A stretch of DNA of 64,000 nt from Nitrospirales bacterium (GCA_031315865.1 JALDRJ010000002.1:827147-891146); one strand, 5' to 3'; shown: positions 35,113 to 45,261, counted from the first letter of the stretch. Notes: generated by a model not told the origin, from the letters alone. Numbers and translations: made by a program.

Positions 35113-35640
35113 TCAGACAGCGGGCTGTTGGATCTCTACCCTCTTGGCTTTCCAGTATTTCTTCGCCCAGTAGGTATTGTCCAAGCTTGAAAGCCGTACG
35201 CCGCTACTCTTGGACGCATGGAGGAATTTCCGGCCTTCGACATAGATTCCTACATGTCTGGTATGCGGATTGATGGTAAAAAAGACCAGATCTCCGGCCT
35301 GTAATTGTCGTTGCACGACCGGTTGCCCCACGTTGGCCTGATCCGTAGACGTCCTCGGCAGTTCAATCCCAAAATGCGATCGATAGGTCAAGTAGACAAA
35401 CCCCGAACAGTCGATACCGTTTTTGCTCAACCCGCCATAATCGTAATCCACGGCCTTCCATTCTTTGAGCTGATCATAGAGCGATTGCTTCACCGCCTCT
35501 TCATCCGACAGTGAGACGACCGTCATCGCATGAATACTCGCGATTGGTCTCTTGGCCTGCGACCAACCGCCGTGACAACCGCTCAGCAACACGCAGCAGA
35601 CACCGGCGAGAATGATCTGATTTATTCTGCAGACTCGCAT
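35113..35640 (-). CDS. NlpC/P60-family cell-wall peptidase lipoprotein
   Basis: A 175-residue lipoprotein that should cleave peptidoglycan stem peptides (gamma-D-Glu to diamino acid bonds) from the outer membrane. Signal and lipobox are in IILAGVCCVLLSGC. The catalytic Cys is in NGIDCSGFVY, the first His in HTRHVGIYV and the third polar residue in the following FLHASKS. Start at ATG 35640 places the signal peptide at residues 1-20; its start overlaps the end of the lipoprotein gene upstream by 19 bases, so they are coupled. Confidence 0.88.
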   Translation of the reverse strand: MRVCRINQIILAGVCCVLLSGCHGGWSQAKRPIASIHAMTVVSLSDEEAVKQSLYDQLKEWKAVDYDYGGLSKNGIDCSGFVYLTYRSHFGIELPRTSTDQANVGQPVVQRQLQAGDLVFFTINPHTRHVGIYVEGRKFLHASKSSGVRLSSLDNTYWAKKYWKAKRVEIQQPAV

Positions 35641-36110
35641 GGCGCACGTCCTATGTCTTCGAAATTTGAGCAAGGCAATCTCCTGAGGGTAAACGTTCCG
35701 CCTGGCTCCAACGGATCATGGTCTTCTCCGATACGGGTGTACCACCAGTGTCCGTCGGCTGTTTGAAGATCCCGGGCGAGCCGCATTTCAAAGCCCCCCT
35801 CCCGGTCGTTGTCCCGCTGATGCCAGCTTCCCTTCCAGACTCCATTCTTGAGACTCGTCGTCACAAACCGTCCATGCTTCCATTCATAGGCCCCGTTGCC
35901 TTTCTCGTCGAACGTCAAGGGATAGACGGCATTCCCATCCTGATACTCCCAGGCTCCGACCAGATCAGTAATTCGGATTTGATTCAAGTCTTGTTCTATG
36001 ACGTTTTCCTTGGTGTCCTGCGGGGTAAGCGGCGTCGCGACGCAGCCGCACATCCCTGCGATCAATACCAAGCCTCCAGCGATGTCCTTCAACATGCGTT
36101 CAGTCATCAT
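35622..36110 (-). CDS. Hypothetical lipoprotein
   Basis: A 162-residue protein beginning MMTERMLKDIAGGLVLIAG with two Cys in GMCGC as possible lipobox residues. The mature part contains DLVGAWEYQDGNAVYPLTFDEKG, a pattern like lipocalin/calycin or DUF-type beta-barrel domains that open with a 'GxW' motif, then HGRFVTTSLKNGVWKGSWHQ. A lipid- or ligand-binding barrel is plausible but unproven. Its last 19 bases overlap the NlpC/P60 gene, which suggests shared work on the envelope. Confidence 0.65.
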   Translation of the reverse strand: MMTERMLKDIAGGLVLIAGMCGCVATPLTPQDTKENVIEQDLNQIRITDLVGAWEYQDGNAVYPLTFDEKGNGAYEWKHGRFVTTSLKNGVWKGSWHQRDNDREGGFEMRLARDLQTADGHWWYTRIGEDHDPLEPGGTFTLRRLPCSNFEDIGRAPCESAE

Positions 36111-36348
36111 ATTCTTTTGAATCAGCTGTGACGGTTGTTTTTTCCAGTTTCTCGCTCTCCTGATTCACCCGAACATGCCCCTCTCTGTTATTACCCTAAT
36201 CTAGTCGGAAAAAAAGTCAAGTATCCTGATATTCGTTGATTTAGGTTCCCTCTCGTTTTTTCCGATAGAAACCACCAGACGCCGCAACATCGACACGTTC
36301 TCCTGTTTCATTGAACGCCGCCAGGGCACGACTGCGAGGAATCTCAAC

Positions 36349-37971
36349 ATGGATTCGGCAACTGATCTCATCTGCCCCGAGTGTGGCGAACAACAACCAG
36401 GCTCCGATGAATGCGTGTCTTGTGGCGCAGACCTCGCCAATCTGAATGAAAATATTCCAACCATGCAGGGGAAGAAGCCTGTATCCGCGGCTTGGCCTAC
36501 TCAGACCGCTGGGAACACCCCCCCCGGTCAACAGGGCACAGCCAGCTCCGGCGTAGTAAGTCAGCCACTGCCTTCAAACGAGACGACAGACCAATCCGAC
36601 ACAGCCGTTACAGATCAAGACACCACAGAACGCCCGCCCAGGTCAGGAGAATCTTTAACGGCCGAGAGCGCACAGAATGATCCTCACTCTGCTATGCACA
36701 CGGAAACATTCGTGTCCCAGGAAATACCTCTGCCATTGCCATGGAAAGACATTTCTCAGACTGTAGAGGAGAGCGCTCTCGAAGCGTCACCTCCCATCGA
36801 ACGGACAATACCCATCGAACCCTCAGACTCCACGGACCCGGAATCCCAGTCAGGTGAAACACTTCCTCCTACGGCAACGAAGGCATCGCCGCAAGATGCC
36901 TCGACCGATTCACACAAAATTAGACATCCATTGTTTTGGGGAACCGGACAATCTCTGTTCGGCATCTTTATCGTCAATACTTTTCTGACATTGATCACAT
37001 TCGGTATCTATTCATTCTGGGGCAGGGCTCGCGTCCGGTCATTTTTGAATAGCCAAACGAGTTTTGCCAAAGCCAGGTTTGCCTATCATGGGACGGGGAA
37101 GGAACTCCTCACTGGATGGCTCAAAGCGATGCTGGTCTTCGGTATTCCCTATCTGTCTTTGAGTGCGGTGCCCTATTTTTGGCAAGGGCTTCCTCAATAT
37201 ATCGCTCAAGGATTCGCCGCAGTGCTCTTACTTTGCTTTATTCCGGTTGCCGTCGTCGGGGCCCACCGCTACCGCCTGAGTCGAACCTCTTTGCGGAATA
37301 TTCGCTTTTCCTTCTGCGGCACCGTGTCGGACTACGCCAAATTATGGCTGAAAGGCTCTTTGCTGACCATTCTGACTCTTGGTCTCTATTATCCATATTT
37401 CGAGAATGCCAGACGGCACTATCTGGTGTCGCACTCCCAATTCGGCAGCCGGGTCTTCACGTATGATGGAACTGGGACAAGTCTTTTTTCCATATACGGA
37501 AAGGCAACCGGGCTCTATCTTGGCGTGATCCTGCTTCTAGGGGGAGTCACGTATGGCGTGCTGGTTTCTTATCTTGCCATGCCTCTCACTGACATACAGA
37601 CTTTAATGTTATTTGCTGCAAGCTCCTTCCCGATCATTGCTGTCGTAGGGCTCATCTTTCCTTGGGTATATTTGCAGGCTGCCCGCCAACGCTATTTTTG
37701 GAATCATACCCGATTTGGTGAAGCCCGATTCGTCTCTACCGTCACCGTCTGGAAAATCTTTGAGCTACGCCTGACGCATCTCATCCTCTTACTCTGTACC
37801 TTGGGACTCGCCTGGCCCTGGGTCCAGGTTCGCAACCTTCAATTCTTTTATTACTACACCGGCCTTCATGGAGTCATTGAACTTGACCACATCGGACAGG
37901 AAGCCACGGATGCCTCGCCAACCGGCGAGGAACTCGCAGGATTTTTTGACACCGGGTTTGATCTGGGCTAA
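36349..37971 (+). CDS. DUF898 (YjgN-like) membrane protein with N-terminal zinc ribbon
   Basis: A 540-residue protein in three parts. Residues 8-29 form a zinc ribbon (CPECG and CVSCG). Residues 30-190 are low-complexity, rich in Thr, Ser, Gln and Pro, a disordered linker. From about 190 come the membrane helices of DUF898, as a threefold pattern: ITFGIYSFWGRARVR, LTLGLYYPYFENARRHY and LGLAWPWVQVRNLQFFY. The function of YjgN is unknown. The zinc ribbon plus linker is an addition to the usual form. An M48 peptidase gene follows by 108 bases; this pairing is seen in other bacteria. Confidence 0.85.
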   Translation: MDSATDLICPECGEQQPGSDECVSCGADLANLNENIPTMQGKKPVSAAWPTQTAGNTPPGQQGTASSGVVSQPLPSNETTDQSDTAVTDQDTTERPPRSGESLTAESAQNDPHSAMHTETFVSQEIPLPLPWKDISQTVEESALEASPPIERTIPIEPSDSTDPESQSGETLPPTATKASPQDASTDSHKIRHPLFWGTGQSLFGIFIVNTFLTLITFGIYSFWGRARVRSFLNSQTSFAKARFAYHGTGKELLTGWLKAMLVFGIPYLSLSAVPYFWQGLPQYIAQGFAAVLLLCFIPVAVVGAHRYRLSRTSLRNIRFSFCGTVSDYAKLWLKGSLLTILTLGLYYPYFENARRHYLVSHSQFGSRVFTYDGTGTSLFSIYGKATGLYLGVILLLGGVTYGVLVSYLAMPLTDIQTLMLFAASSFPIIAVVGLIFPWVYLQAARQRYFWNHTRFGEARFVSTVTVWKIFELRLTHLILLLCTLGLAWPWVQVRNLQFFYYYTGLHGVIELDHIGQEATDASPTGEELAGFFDTGFDLG

Positions 37972-38079
37972 GCAGGCGAAAACATTGCTCGTCGCCGACA
38001 AATAGCATCCCGTCAAAAAATGACGCGAACACGATCCATGACAGTCGGATAATACTCAACAGACTCTTTCCACTCACTC

Positions 38080-39246
38080 GTGAATTCCCATACACCTCGT
38101 ACCGAATGGAACGGCATCTATTATGATGGCGTCTCGGCCACACCTCACCGCGTGACAATCCAGATTCGACCGACCGGCCTGCAGATCATCGCACGCTCTG
38201 GCAGTCAGTTATCGTGGCACTATCAAGACATCCGGCAAACGCAAGGGAAATATTCAGGGGAAGAAGTCCGATTGGAGCGTGGTAACGGGATTTGTGAAAC
38301 ACTCGTGATCTCAGACACGGCAATCCTCGACAGTCTTCATCAGATTGCCCATACCCACGTGACACACTTTCATAATCCGGCGCGTCGCCGACAACGCGTC
38401 CTGCTCACGATATTCGCCGGTCTGGCCAGCATCCCTCTGTTTTGGCTTGCGTTCTCCTGGGGCATCCCATGGCTTTCCGGTCCAATCACCACGCTCATTC
38501 CGGTTTCCTGGGAAGAAGAGCTCGGGAAATTCATGACGACGAAACTCGCTCCACCCGGGAAACGATGTACGGATGCGCAAGTCATCGACTCACTGCAAAG
38601 TATCGTTAACACGCTCAGCCGGTCACTAGAGGACAATCCATATGCTTTCACTCTTACTGTCGTCGACGACACGACCAAAAGAAAACCATCTTCTGTGAAT
38701 GCGTTGGCTGCGCCAGGAGGTCAAATCCTCGTCTTTCGTGGACTGCTTGAGAAGACTCAGACTGCGGAAGAGATGGCGGGCGTGTTGGCGCATGAAATGC
38801 AGCATATCTTCCTCCGCCATAGTATGCGACTCTTGGTGCAACAAGCCTCCATCGGAATCGTGGTGGGAGCCTTAAGCGGCGACGTCAGCGGCCTTACGAC
38901 ATTCGGACTTCAGGCTACACAATTGTTGCAAACCTTATCGTACAATCGTGAAGTGGAGGAAGAAGCAGACAGGGGGGGAATGCGGTTGTTACTTCGCGCC
39001 GGAATCGATCCCCAAGGCATGCTGAATTTCTTTGATACAATCGATGGCGTACTCAGAGAAAAAGAACATTCTCGAAACATCCCAGAATATCTGTCGACGC
39101 ACCCTTCATCGCAAGAACGTCTTACGCGATTGAAGGCTCACATTCCGTCGATCTTTCAACCAACAATCTCTTTTCCGTCTCAAATGAAATGGAAAGACAT
39201 TCGAGAACGTTGCAATCCTCAGAAAACACAGCAACAGGGTACCTAG
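38080..39246 (+). CDS. M48-family metallopeptidase with N-terminal membrane segment
   Basis: A 388-residue zinc peptidase. The zinc motif HExxH is His238-Glu239-Met-Gln-His242 (LAHEMQHIFLRH), and the third ligand is the Glu in NREVEEEADRGGMRLL (about 290-297). One membrane helix is near residues 108-126 (VLLTIFAGLASIPLFWLAF), so the catalytic part lies in the periplasm or faces the membrane. The N-terminal 100 residues (GIYYDGVSATPHRV) are a separate beta domain. The start is GTG with a weak ribosome site. It works probably with the preceding DUF898 protein. Confidence 0.87.
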   Translation: MNSHTPRTEWNGIYYDGVSATPHRVTIQIRPTGLQIIARSGSQLSWHYQDIRQTQGKYSGEEVRLERGNGICETLVISDTAILDSLHQIAHTHVTHFHNPARRRQRVLLTIFAGLASIPLFWLAFSWGIPWLSGPITTLIPVSWEEELGKFMTTKLAPPGKRCTDAQVIDSLQSIVNTLSRSLEDNPYAFTLTVVDDTTKRKPSSVNALAAPGGQILVFRGLLEKTQTAEEMAGVLAHEMQHIFLRHSMRLLVQQASIGIVVGALSGDVSGLTTFGLQATQLLQTLSYNREVEEEADRGGMRLLLRAGIDPQGMLNFFDTIDGVLREKEHSRNIPEYLSTHPSSQERLTRLKAHIPSIFQPTISFPSQMKWKDIRERCNPQKTQQQGT

Positions 39247-39258
39247 CCGCTGAACCTC

Positions 39259-39549
39259 TTACATCTTCACAAAAGTAATATGCGACCGATATTCCTCGAT
39301 AGCGGCGCCAAGCGCCTTACTCCCCAATGGGATATTGGCGTCTAGGGTGTCTTCGATGTCCTCATCATCGATGATCACTTCATAGCGTTCATGCTGATTC
39401 GTCAGGATGACGCCTTGTCCTGGAGTCACTTGTCGCGGCATATAAATTTCTTTCCATACTTCCTTCTCTACTAAACAGACATCCCTAAATCGCTCGTACA
39501 ATAGTGCAAGCTGTTCGGGATCGGTGATTTTTTTCTTCTCTTCAGCCAT
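39259..39549 (-). CDS. Conserved hypothetical protein
   Basis: A 96-residue soluble, acidic protein starting MAEEKKKITDPEQLALLYER, with a helical first half and a strand-rich second half containing RYEVIIDDEDIEDTLDA. GAAGGAGAA lies seven bases before the ATG, a strong ribosome site. It stops only 12 bases from the convergent M48 gene and precedes hyuB on the same strand reading. Family not recognised. Confidence 0.65.
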   Translation of the reverse strand: MAEEKKKITDPEQLALLYERFRDVCLVEKEVWKEIYMPRQVTPGQGVILTNQHERYEVIIDDEDIEDTLDANIPLGSKALGAAIEEYRSHITFVKM

Positions 39550-39637
39550 TCAACATTCTCCTTCTTCATTTCTTTCCGCTTTTTCCGTTGAGCTAGATCT
39601 TGTTGACTTTCCTGCTCTCGGGTTCCAATCTTGCGGC

Positions 39638-41209
39638 TCACGTCTTCTCCCCATACCCTCCGCCTCCTGGGGTTTCAATCGTGAGACTATCACCGACTTC
39701 CACGTCGAGGCGACATTTGCCTGGCAATTCCCGCGTCACGCCATGATGACGCAGTTGATTCCGTCCGGACTTCCCTGGTTTGCCACCTGCAAGACCGTAG
39801 GGTTGCCTTTGACGCCGCTCGGAAAGAATCGTGACATGCGCATCTTGCAAAAACTCATACTCACGACACAAGCCATCGCCACCCTGATGGACTCCGAGCC
39901 CGCCTGACTCTTTTCGCACTTCATACCGGTTCACCCGGAACGGATAGGCATACTCCAATGCTTCCACCGGAGTATTCAAGGTATTGGTCATGTGAGAATG
40001 GATCGCGCTGGCACCGTCACTCGATACGCTCGCACCCATGCCACCTCCAATCGTCTCATAATAGGCAAAGGGTTGGCGCCGTTCAGCATGCCATCCTCCG
40101 ATCGCGATATTATTCATGGTACCTTGGCTGGCGGCTGGAATACGTGCCGGAATTGCTTGCGCCAATGCCCCGAGCACCACATCGACGATTCGTTGCGATG
40201 TTTCGACATTCCCCCCAGCCACTGCGGCTGGCGGGCGGGCATTCACGACGGTGCCTTCCGGCGCCACGACGTGAACGGGTTTCATACATCCACTGTTTGC
40301 GGGAATATCCAGTCCTAACAGACAGCGAAAGACATACATGGTCGCCGAAAGCGTAATAGGATACACAGCGTTCACGCCGCCTTTTCGTTGAGAATCCGAT
40401 CCCGTAAAATCGACGGTCACTTCGTCGCCTACAATCGTGACTGCGGCCCTAATGGCAACGGGGTCAGTAGTCAGACCATCATCATCCAAGTGATCCTCGA
40501 ATTGATAGTGACCGTCTGGAAGGTCGGCGATGAGTTGCCGGGTCATGCGCTCTCCGTATTCGATCAACCCCTCCATGTCCTGTCCAATGGACTCTGCTCC
40601 ATAACGTTCTATGAACATTCCAAGTCGCTGAATCCCGATACGATTGGCGGCAAGTTGCGCATGAAGATCTCCGGCTCGCTCAACCGGCGTACGGACATTG
40701 GCCAAGAACAAATCCCATACGTCCTGATTGATCACGCCCGCGTGAAGCAGTTTGATCGGAGGAATGATCACGCCTTCCTGGTAGAGTTCTTCAGACAATG
40801 GCATTGACCCGGCCGACATCCCTCCTACATCGGCGTGATGGGCACGGTTGGCGACGAATCCCACGAGTGTTTCACGCCCATCGGTCTGAGCATAAACGGG
40901 CGAGACCATCGTGATGTCCGGAAGATGCGTCCCCCCCTGGTAGGGATCATTGACGATGGCCACATCGCCGGGAGCCAGCTTGAGCTTTTGCGTACATGCC
41001 TGAACGGAAAGGGGCATGGCGCCCAGATGGACAGGAATGTGTGCAGCCTGGGCCACCAATTGCCCCTTCGCATCGAAGACCGCACACGAGAAATCACGGC
41101 GCTCTTTGATATTAGGAGAATACGCCGCACGTTGGAGGCAAACGCCCATCTCTTCCGCGACCGACACGAACAGGTGTTTCATGATTTCTATTCGAATCGG
41201 ATCATGCAC
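39638..41209 (-). CDS. hyuB: Hydantoinase B / oxoprolinase family protein
   Basis: A 523-residue subunit of the ATP-dependent N-methylhydantoinase / 5-oxoprolinase / acetone carboxylase group. Typical segments: [101 protein letters not shown] and the glycine-rich end [10 protein letters not shown] take GTG 41209 as the start, two bases after the hyuA stop; an earlier frame opening lies within hyuA. Together with HyuA it should hydrolyse a five-membered cyclic amide; which one cannot be decided here. Confidence 0.88.
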   Translation of the reverse strand: MHDPIRIEIMKHLFVSVAEEMGVCLQRAAYSPNIKERRDFSCAVFDAKGQLVAQAAHIPVHLGAMPLSVQACTQKLKLAPGDVAIVNDPYQGGTHLPDITMVSPVYAQTDGRETLVGFVANRAHHADVGGMSAGSMPLSEELYQEGVIIPPIKLLHAGVINQDVWDLFLANVRTPVERAGDLHAQLAANRIGIQRLGMFIERYGAESIGQDMEGLIEYGERMTRQLIADLPDGHYQFEDHLDDDGLTTDPVAIRAAVTIVGDEVTVDFTGSDSQRKGGVNAVYPITLSATMYVFRCLLGLDIPANSGCMKPVHVVAPEGTVVNARPPAAVAGGNVETSQRIVDVVLGALAQAIPARIPAASQGTMNNIAIGGWHAERRQPFAYYETIGGGMGASVSSDGASAIHSHMTNTLNTPVEALEYAYPFRVNRYEVRKESGGLGVHQGGDGLCREYEFLQDAHVTILSERRQRQPYGLAGGKPGKSGRNQLRHHGVTRELPGKCRLDVEVGDSLTIETPGGGGYGEKT

Positions 41210-41211
41210 CT

Positions 41212-43209
41212 TTACGTCCCCACATGAATAATCAGATTTCGGTAGCCGTCCACGGTCGCCACATCCGTCGACCCAAGGTAGATGGTGGTGTCTTCCTGCA
41301 CAATGAGGGCCGGACCCTGAATCTGACAACCTGTGTTCAACAACACACCATGATAATGCGGAATCATTTCAACCGTTCCTTGCAAGACCACAGGCCGCTC
41401 ACACCACAGCGCATCATCAGCCTTTGAAGAGCCCACAGGAAATGACGGTAGGACCGGGGGTTGGACAAGACTGAAGGCACGCACTCGAATATTCACGAGT
41501 TCAATTCGGTCATCCGGATGGGAAACGCCATATCGTGCATGATGAAGCCGATCGAACTGCGTTCTGAAATCCCTGGTCAACGGAACCGACAACTCAAACG
41601 ACTGCCCCAGGTATCGGATATCGAGTTCCCGGATTATCTCAATCTGACGACCCTCGAGATCCTGACTCGACAGATCCTCCATCCCCTGCTCCACAAGGGG
41701 TCGGGAACAGTCTTCCAGTAGATCGTACGCTATATCTTCAGACAACATGATTGTTTGCACATAATCTCTTTGAACGTCAGCCGTCAGCATGCCTAAGGCC
41801 GACAACGTCGACGCCTGAGGAGCCACCAGGATTCGCGGTATGGCTAATTGTCTCGCCAAATCACAGGCGTGCAATCCTCCCGCACCGCCGAATGAAACGA
41901 GCGTGTAATCACGCGGATCATACCCTCGCTCGACAGATATCACCCGTATGGCCCTTTCCATATGGGCATTGACGACTTGTACGATCCCGAGAGCAAGCGC
42001 TTGCCGTGGGGAGAGGCCCATAGGGAGAGGCAATACCAACTCATTCGCGAGTTTATCCATACATTTGACCGAGGCATCGCATGCCAACTTCATGGTTCCG
42101 TTCAGGAGGCCGCCATCGGGAAGACGGCCAAGCATCACATTGGCATCGGTCACGGTAACCGCTCGCCCGCCCCGCCCGTAACACACCGGACCCGGGTCGG
42201 CCCCGGCACTACGCGGGCCGACTCGGAGTCCTCCACCCGCGTCTCGATGGGCGATCGACCCGCCGCCTGAACCGACTGAGTGAATATCCAGGACGGGGAT
42301 CCGAATCGGGAGCCCGTCCACTTTCGCTTCGTGCGTCACTTGAGGATGCCCATTGACCAACGAGACATCCGTCGATGTTCCTCCCATGTCGAACGTAATA
42401 AGATTCTCATAGCCAGCCAGTCGAGCCACGTATCGGGCTCCGACGACTCCGCCGGCCGGACCAGATAGGATTGAACGGACTCCCTGTCCGCGTGCCTGTA
42501 GAACCGACAGTCTTCCGCCATTGGACTGAAGAATATGAAAAGCCGGCAATCCCGCGTCCCGTTCCAGCTTGGCCAGATACCGATCGAGAACGGGAGAAAC
42601 ATAGGAATTCAGCGTCGTCGTGCTTGTCCGCTCATATTCACGGAATTCCGGGACGAGCTCATGAGATGCCGTGACAAAAAACCCCGAATCCCTGAGACAC
42701 GCGGCCACTTTTTGTTCGTGTTCGGGAAGGAGGAATGAGAAGAGAAAACTCACGGCGACCGACTCAATCTGATTTTCACGTAAAAGTGGGATGAGGTCCC
42801 GCACTTCATCCATGTTCAACGGAATCAGGACCTTCCCGCGATGATCCACTCGTTCCGTGACTTCAAAACAGCGTTCCGGAGGAACAAGAGGCACGGGAGG
42901 CTGAGGGGAAAGATCATACAATCGCTCTCGTGATTGCCGTCCGATCTGTAATAGATCGCGAAATCCCTTGGTCGTGAGCAAAGCCGTCGTCGCTCCGTTT
43001 CGTTCCAACAAGGCATTGGTTGCCACCGTTGAGCCATGTACGACAAGAGAAGATTCAAGGTCGTGAATGGTCCTCAAGCCTTCAAGGACCGTGCGTTCAG
43101 GAGCTGATGGACTCGACAATCGCTTAAAGCTGGTAACAGATCCATCGAGATCGTCCGCGACGACAAAATCCGTAAACGTCCCCCCGATATCAATACCGAT
43201 TCTTTTCAC
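41212..43209 (-). CDS. hyuA: Hydantoinase A / oxoprolinase family protein
   Basis: A 665-residue ATP-binding subunit partnering HyuB. The N-terminal phosphate-binding loop GIDIGGTFTDFVV, the block STVATNALLERNGATTALLTTKGFRD, and GPAGGVVGARYVARLAG with FDMGGTSTDVSLV follow the actin-like ATPase fold. The metal-binding SVGSGGGSIAHRDAGGGLRVGP and GADPGPVCYGRGG segments are intact. The start codon is GTG. HyuA and HyuB are separate genes here, unlike the fused eukaryotic 5-oxoprolinase. Confidence 0.9.
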   Translation of the reverse strand: MKRIGIDIGGTFTDFVVADDLDGSVTSFKRLSSPSAPERTVLEGLRTIHDLESSLVVHGSTVATNALLERNGATTALLTTKGFRDLLQIGRQSRERLYDLSPQPPVPLVPPERCFEVTERVDHRGKVLIPLNMDEVRDLIPLLRENQIESVAVSFLFSFLLPEHEQKVAACLRDSGFFVTASHELVPEFREYERTSTTTLNSYVSPVLDRYLAKLERDAGLPAFHILQSNGGRLSVLQARGQGVRSILSGPAGGVVGARYVARLAGYENLITFDMGGTSTDVSLVNGHPQVTHEAKVDGLPIRIPVLDIHSVGSGGGSIAHRDAGGGLRVGPRSAGADPGPVCYGRGGRAVTVTDANVMLGRLPDGGLLNGTMKLACDASVKCMDKLANELVLPLPMGLSPRQALALGIVQVVNAHMERAIRVISVERGYDPRDYTLVSFGGAGGLHACDLARQLAIPRILVAPQASTLSALGMLTADVQRDYVQTIMLSEDIAYDLLEDCSRPLVEQGMEDLSSQDLEGRQIEIIRELDIRYLGQSFELSVPLTRDFRTQFDRLHHARYGVSHPDDRIELVNIRVRAFSLVQPPVLPSFPVGSSKADDALWCERPVVLQGTVEMIPHYHGVLLNTGCQIQGPALIVQEDTTIYLGSTDVATVDGYRNLIIHVGT

Positions 43210-43443
43210 GCTAGGGTACCTAAGAATAAGACATTGGGCGTCGTGTGGGACTCTTCAGTGAAGGACAAGTAGCCTATGCAGACCTAACAATCACCGGCCA
43301 TGCTCTAGGCCATTTTCACCGAACGAGCATAGGATTTCGCGTTCAAGTGTAAAGGATACGGCTGGAAATTTGAAAGGCAGGGAAAAGCGAGAAAAGACTG
43401 ACAAAGAAGGAGGGGACAGGCATCTATACTGTTCGGGATACCA

Positions 43444-44940
43444 TCAACCCTTGAACGTGCCTTTTAGCATCACAACTCTAGGGCTCCCACTGCTATTGTC
43501 CAAGACACGTATCATCGCCGTATGAATACCGATTTCTTTCGGAGTAAACAGGATGTGCATCGCGCAAGAATTCCCGGTCTTGAGCGTCGCTTTCGTACAC
43601 TGATTCTTCGTCAACGAAAAGGCTTCTGGGTTTTTTCCGACGACCTCGACATTCAAGACTTCAAGCGGACCAAGTCCGATGTTGGAGAGAAGAACCGACC
43701 GCTCAGGTGAATCAGTATGTTCCCGGTTTACTTCAAATTCGACCAACTCCGCGCTGACGCTCGCGAGGGGAATATCTCCCTCTCCACTTAACAAAACAGA
43801 AACCGCATCCGAATCACTGTCAGCCGTGGCCAAGTCCGGCAATTCGTCAAGATCGAAATCTTCTACGACCAACGCCGATGGCGTCGTTCCCACACTAAAA
43901 TGGCCCGCCTTCTGGTACGTGGCTTCTCCCCGGTTGAGAAGAACCGAGACACTATTCGAATCACGATTGGTAACGATGAGATCCAATTGTCCGTCTCCGT
44001 CAAGGTCACGAACGGCGACGGAGACCGGGCTGAACCCGACCTTCATCGGCCCCCTATTCACGAATTCTCCCTCCTCATCCTGCAGGAGGACAGTCACGCT
44101 ATCAGTGAAGAGACTCGTCGTCACGAGATCCCCTCTCCCATCCCCATTCAAATCCATTCCCGTAATCGCACTCAATGTCAATCCTGCATCGATTTCCTTT
44201 TCGAGTGAGAGTTTTCCCTTTCCCTGGTTGACCAACAATGAAATCAACCCGTTTGGCGTGCGCCAACTCGGCTGACTCCAAGTCACGGCGACATCGGGAA
44301 GCCCGTCACCCGTCAGATCCCCGGCGTATACACCCGTCGGAAACATACCGTCGCGTCCCTCGGTCTCGTAGAAGGTCGGCTCACTAAAAATTCCCTTGCC
44401 CTTGTTTAACAGGACCGAGACATTGAACGGAGGATAATAGCCAAACCGCCCGCTATTAGCCGTAATGACATCGACACTCCCGTTTTCATCAATATCGTGT
44501 AACAGGACAAACGTGGTGCCCTTACCAGAGGGATAGCGCTTCAACGAACCAAACGACCCGTCACCCAGCCCTTTGAGGACCACGATTTGATCCGTTCCAC
44601 TCGTCGCCACGACCAAATCCAAAATATCATCCTGATCGATGTCCTTGGTTGCCACGGCCATCGGAATTTTTCCGACGCCAAATGACACGGCAGACCGAAA
44701 CGTTCCGTTTCCATTACTCAGCAAAATCGAGACATCATCCGATGTGCTATTAACCGTCGCAAGATCGAGAAACCCGTCACGATTAAAATCCCCTGCCGTC
44801 ATCGCTTGTGGTGTTCGCCCTACAGGCGAACTGGCGATCGGCGTGTATACGAGGTTTTGCGCAAAAACTGGCAGACACCATCCGAATATCCCAAACCCCA
44901 AGACTCCTAATCTCATGAAAAATCTGACACCAGAACCCAT
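43444..44940 (-). CDS. Exported FG-GAP/VCBS-repeat protein with C-terminal ASH-like domain
   Basis: A 498-residue secreted protein. After a signal ending in FAQ (about residue 28) come seven FG-GAP repeats, each with an Asp-rich calcium loop: GDFNRDGFLDL, KDIDQDDILDL, HDIDENGSVDV, GDLTGDGLPDV, MDLNGDGRGDL, RDLDGDGQLDL and EDFDLDELPDL, making an integrin-like seven-bladed propeller. Residues about 400-498 resemble the ASPM-SPD2-Hydin / choice-of-anchor domain (LSNIGLGPLEVLNVEVVG, CAMHILFTP) with a probable disulfide. Likely surface adhesion or matrix role, inferred from domains. Confidence 0.85.
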   Translation of the reverse strand: MGSGVRFFMRLGVLGFGIFGWCLPVFAQNLVYTPIASSPVGRTPQAMTAGDFNRDGFLDLATVNSTSDDVSILLSNGNGTFRSAVSFGVGKIPMAVATKDIDQDDILDLVVATSGTDQIVVLKGLGDGSFGSLKRYPSGKGTTFVLLHDIDENGSVDVITANSGRFGYYPPFNVSVLLNKGKGIFSEPTFYETEGRDGMFPTGVYAGDLTGDGLPDVAVTWSQPSWRTPNGLISLLVNQGKGKLSLEKEIDAGLTLSAITGMDLNGDGRGDLVTTSLFTDSVTVLLQDEEGEFVNRGPMKVGFSPVSVAVRDLDGDGQLDLIVTNRDSNSVSVLLNRGEATYQKAGHFSVGTTPSALVVEDFDLDELPDLATADSDSDAVSVLLSGEGDIPLASVSAELVEFEVNREHTDSPERSVLLSNIGLGPLEVLNVEVVGKNPEAFSLTKNQCTKATLKTGNSCAMHILFTPKEIGIHTAMIRVLDNSSGSPRVVMLKGTFKG

Positions 44941-44947
44941 GCGGACA

Positions 44948-45208
44948 TCAATCCTTATGCAAATCGGTAAAGTCCTTTAACAGGGCAATTTCAATGGCTT
45001 CAGTCGGAGCCATACCTCGATTTCGTACATGTGCGGACCAGGAAGGATATTTTCTCAAGGTCGAAAAAATCGACTTCACGACATCAGGCAATACGCGAGC
45101 ATCCCAATCATGGAGCCAGGCTTGTTCGTCATCATCTCCCTCGTAGTCATCTGGAAATTGCGCTTCCAGGGAAAATGAAATGGTGAACGTCTTTTCTTCA
45201 TGGTACAT
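44948..45208 (-). CDS. Small conserved hypothetical protein
   Basis: An 86-residue acidic protein starting MYHEEKTFTISFSLEAQFPD. The pattern EEDDEQAWLHDWDARVLPDVV followed by a helical end (APTEAIEIALLKDF) is compact and has no signal. GAGGG lies eight bases before the ATG. It lies seven bases upstream of the FG-GAP gene and is probably co-transcribed. Function unknown. Confidence 0.6.
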   Translation of the reverse strand: MYHEEKTFTISFSLEAQFPDDYEGDDDEQAWLHDWDARVLPDVVKSIFSTLRKYPSWSAHVRNRGMAPTEAIEIALLKDFTDLHKD

Positions 45209-45261
45209 AACGGAACCCTCTCTCAGCGAATTCTGCCTGACTCACGCGTCCAATAATGTCA

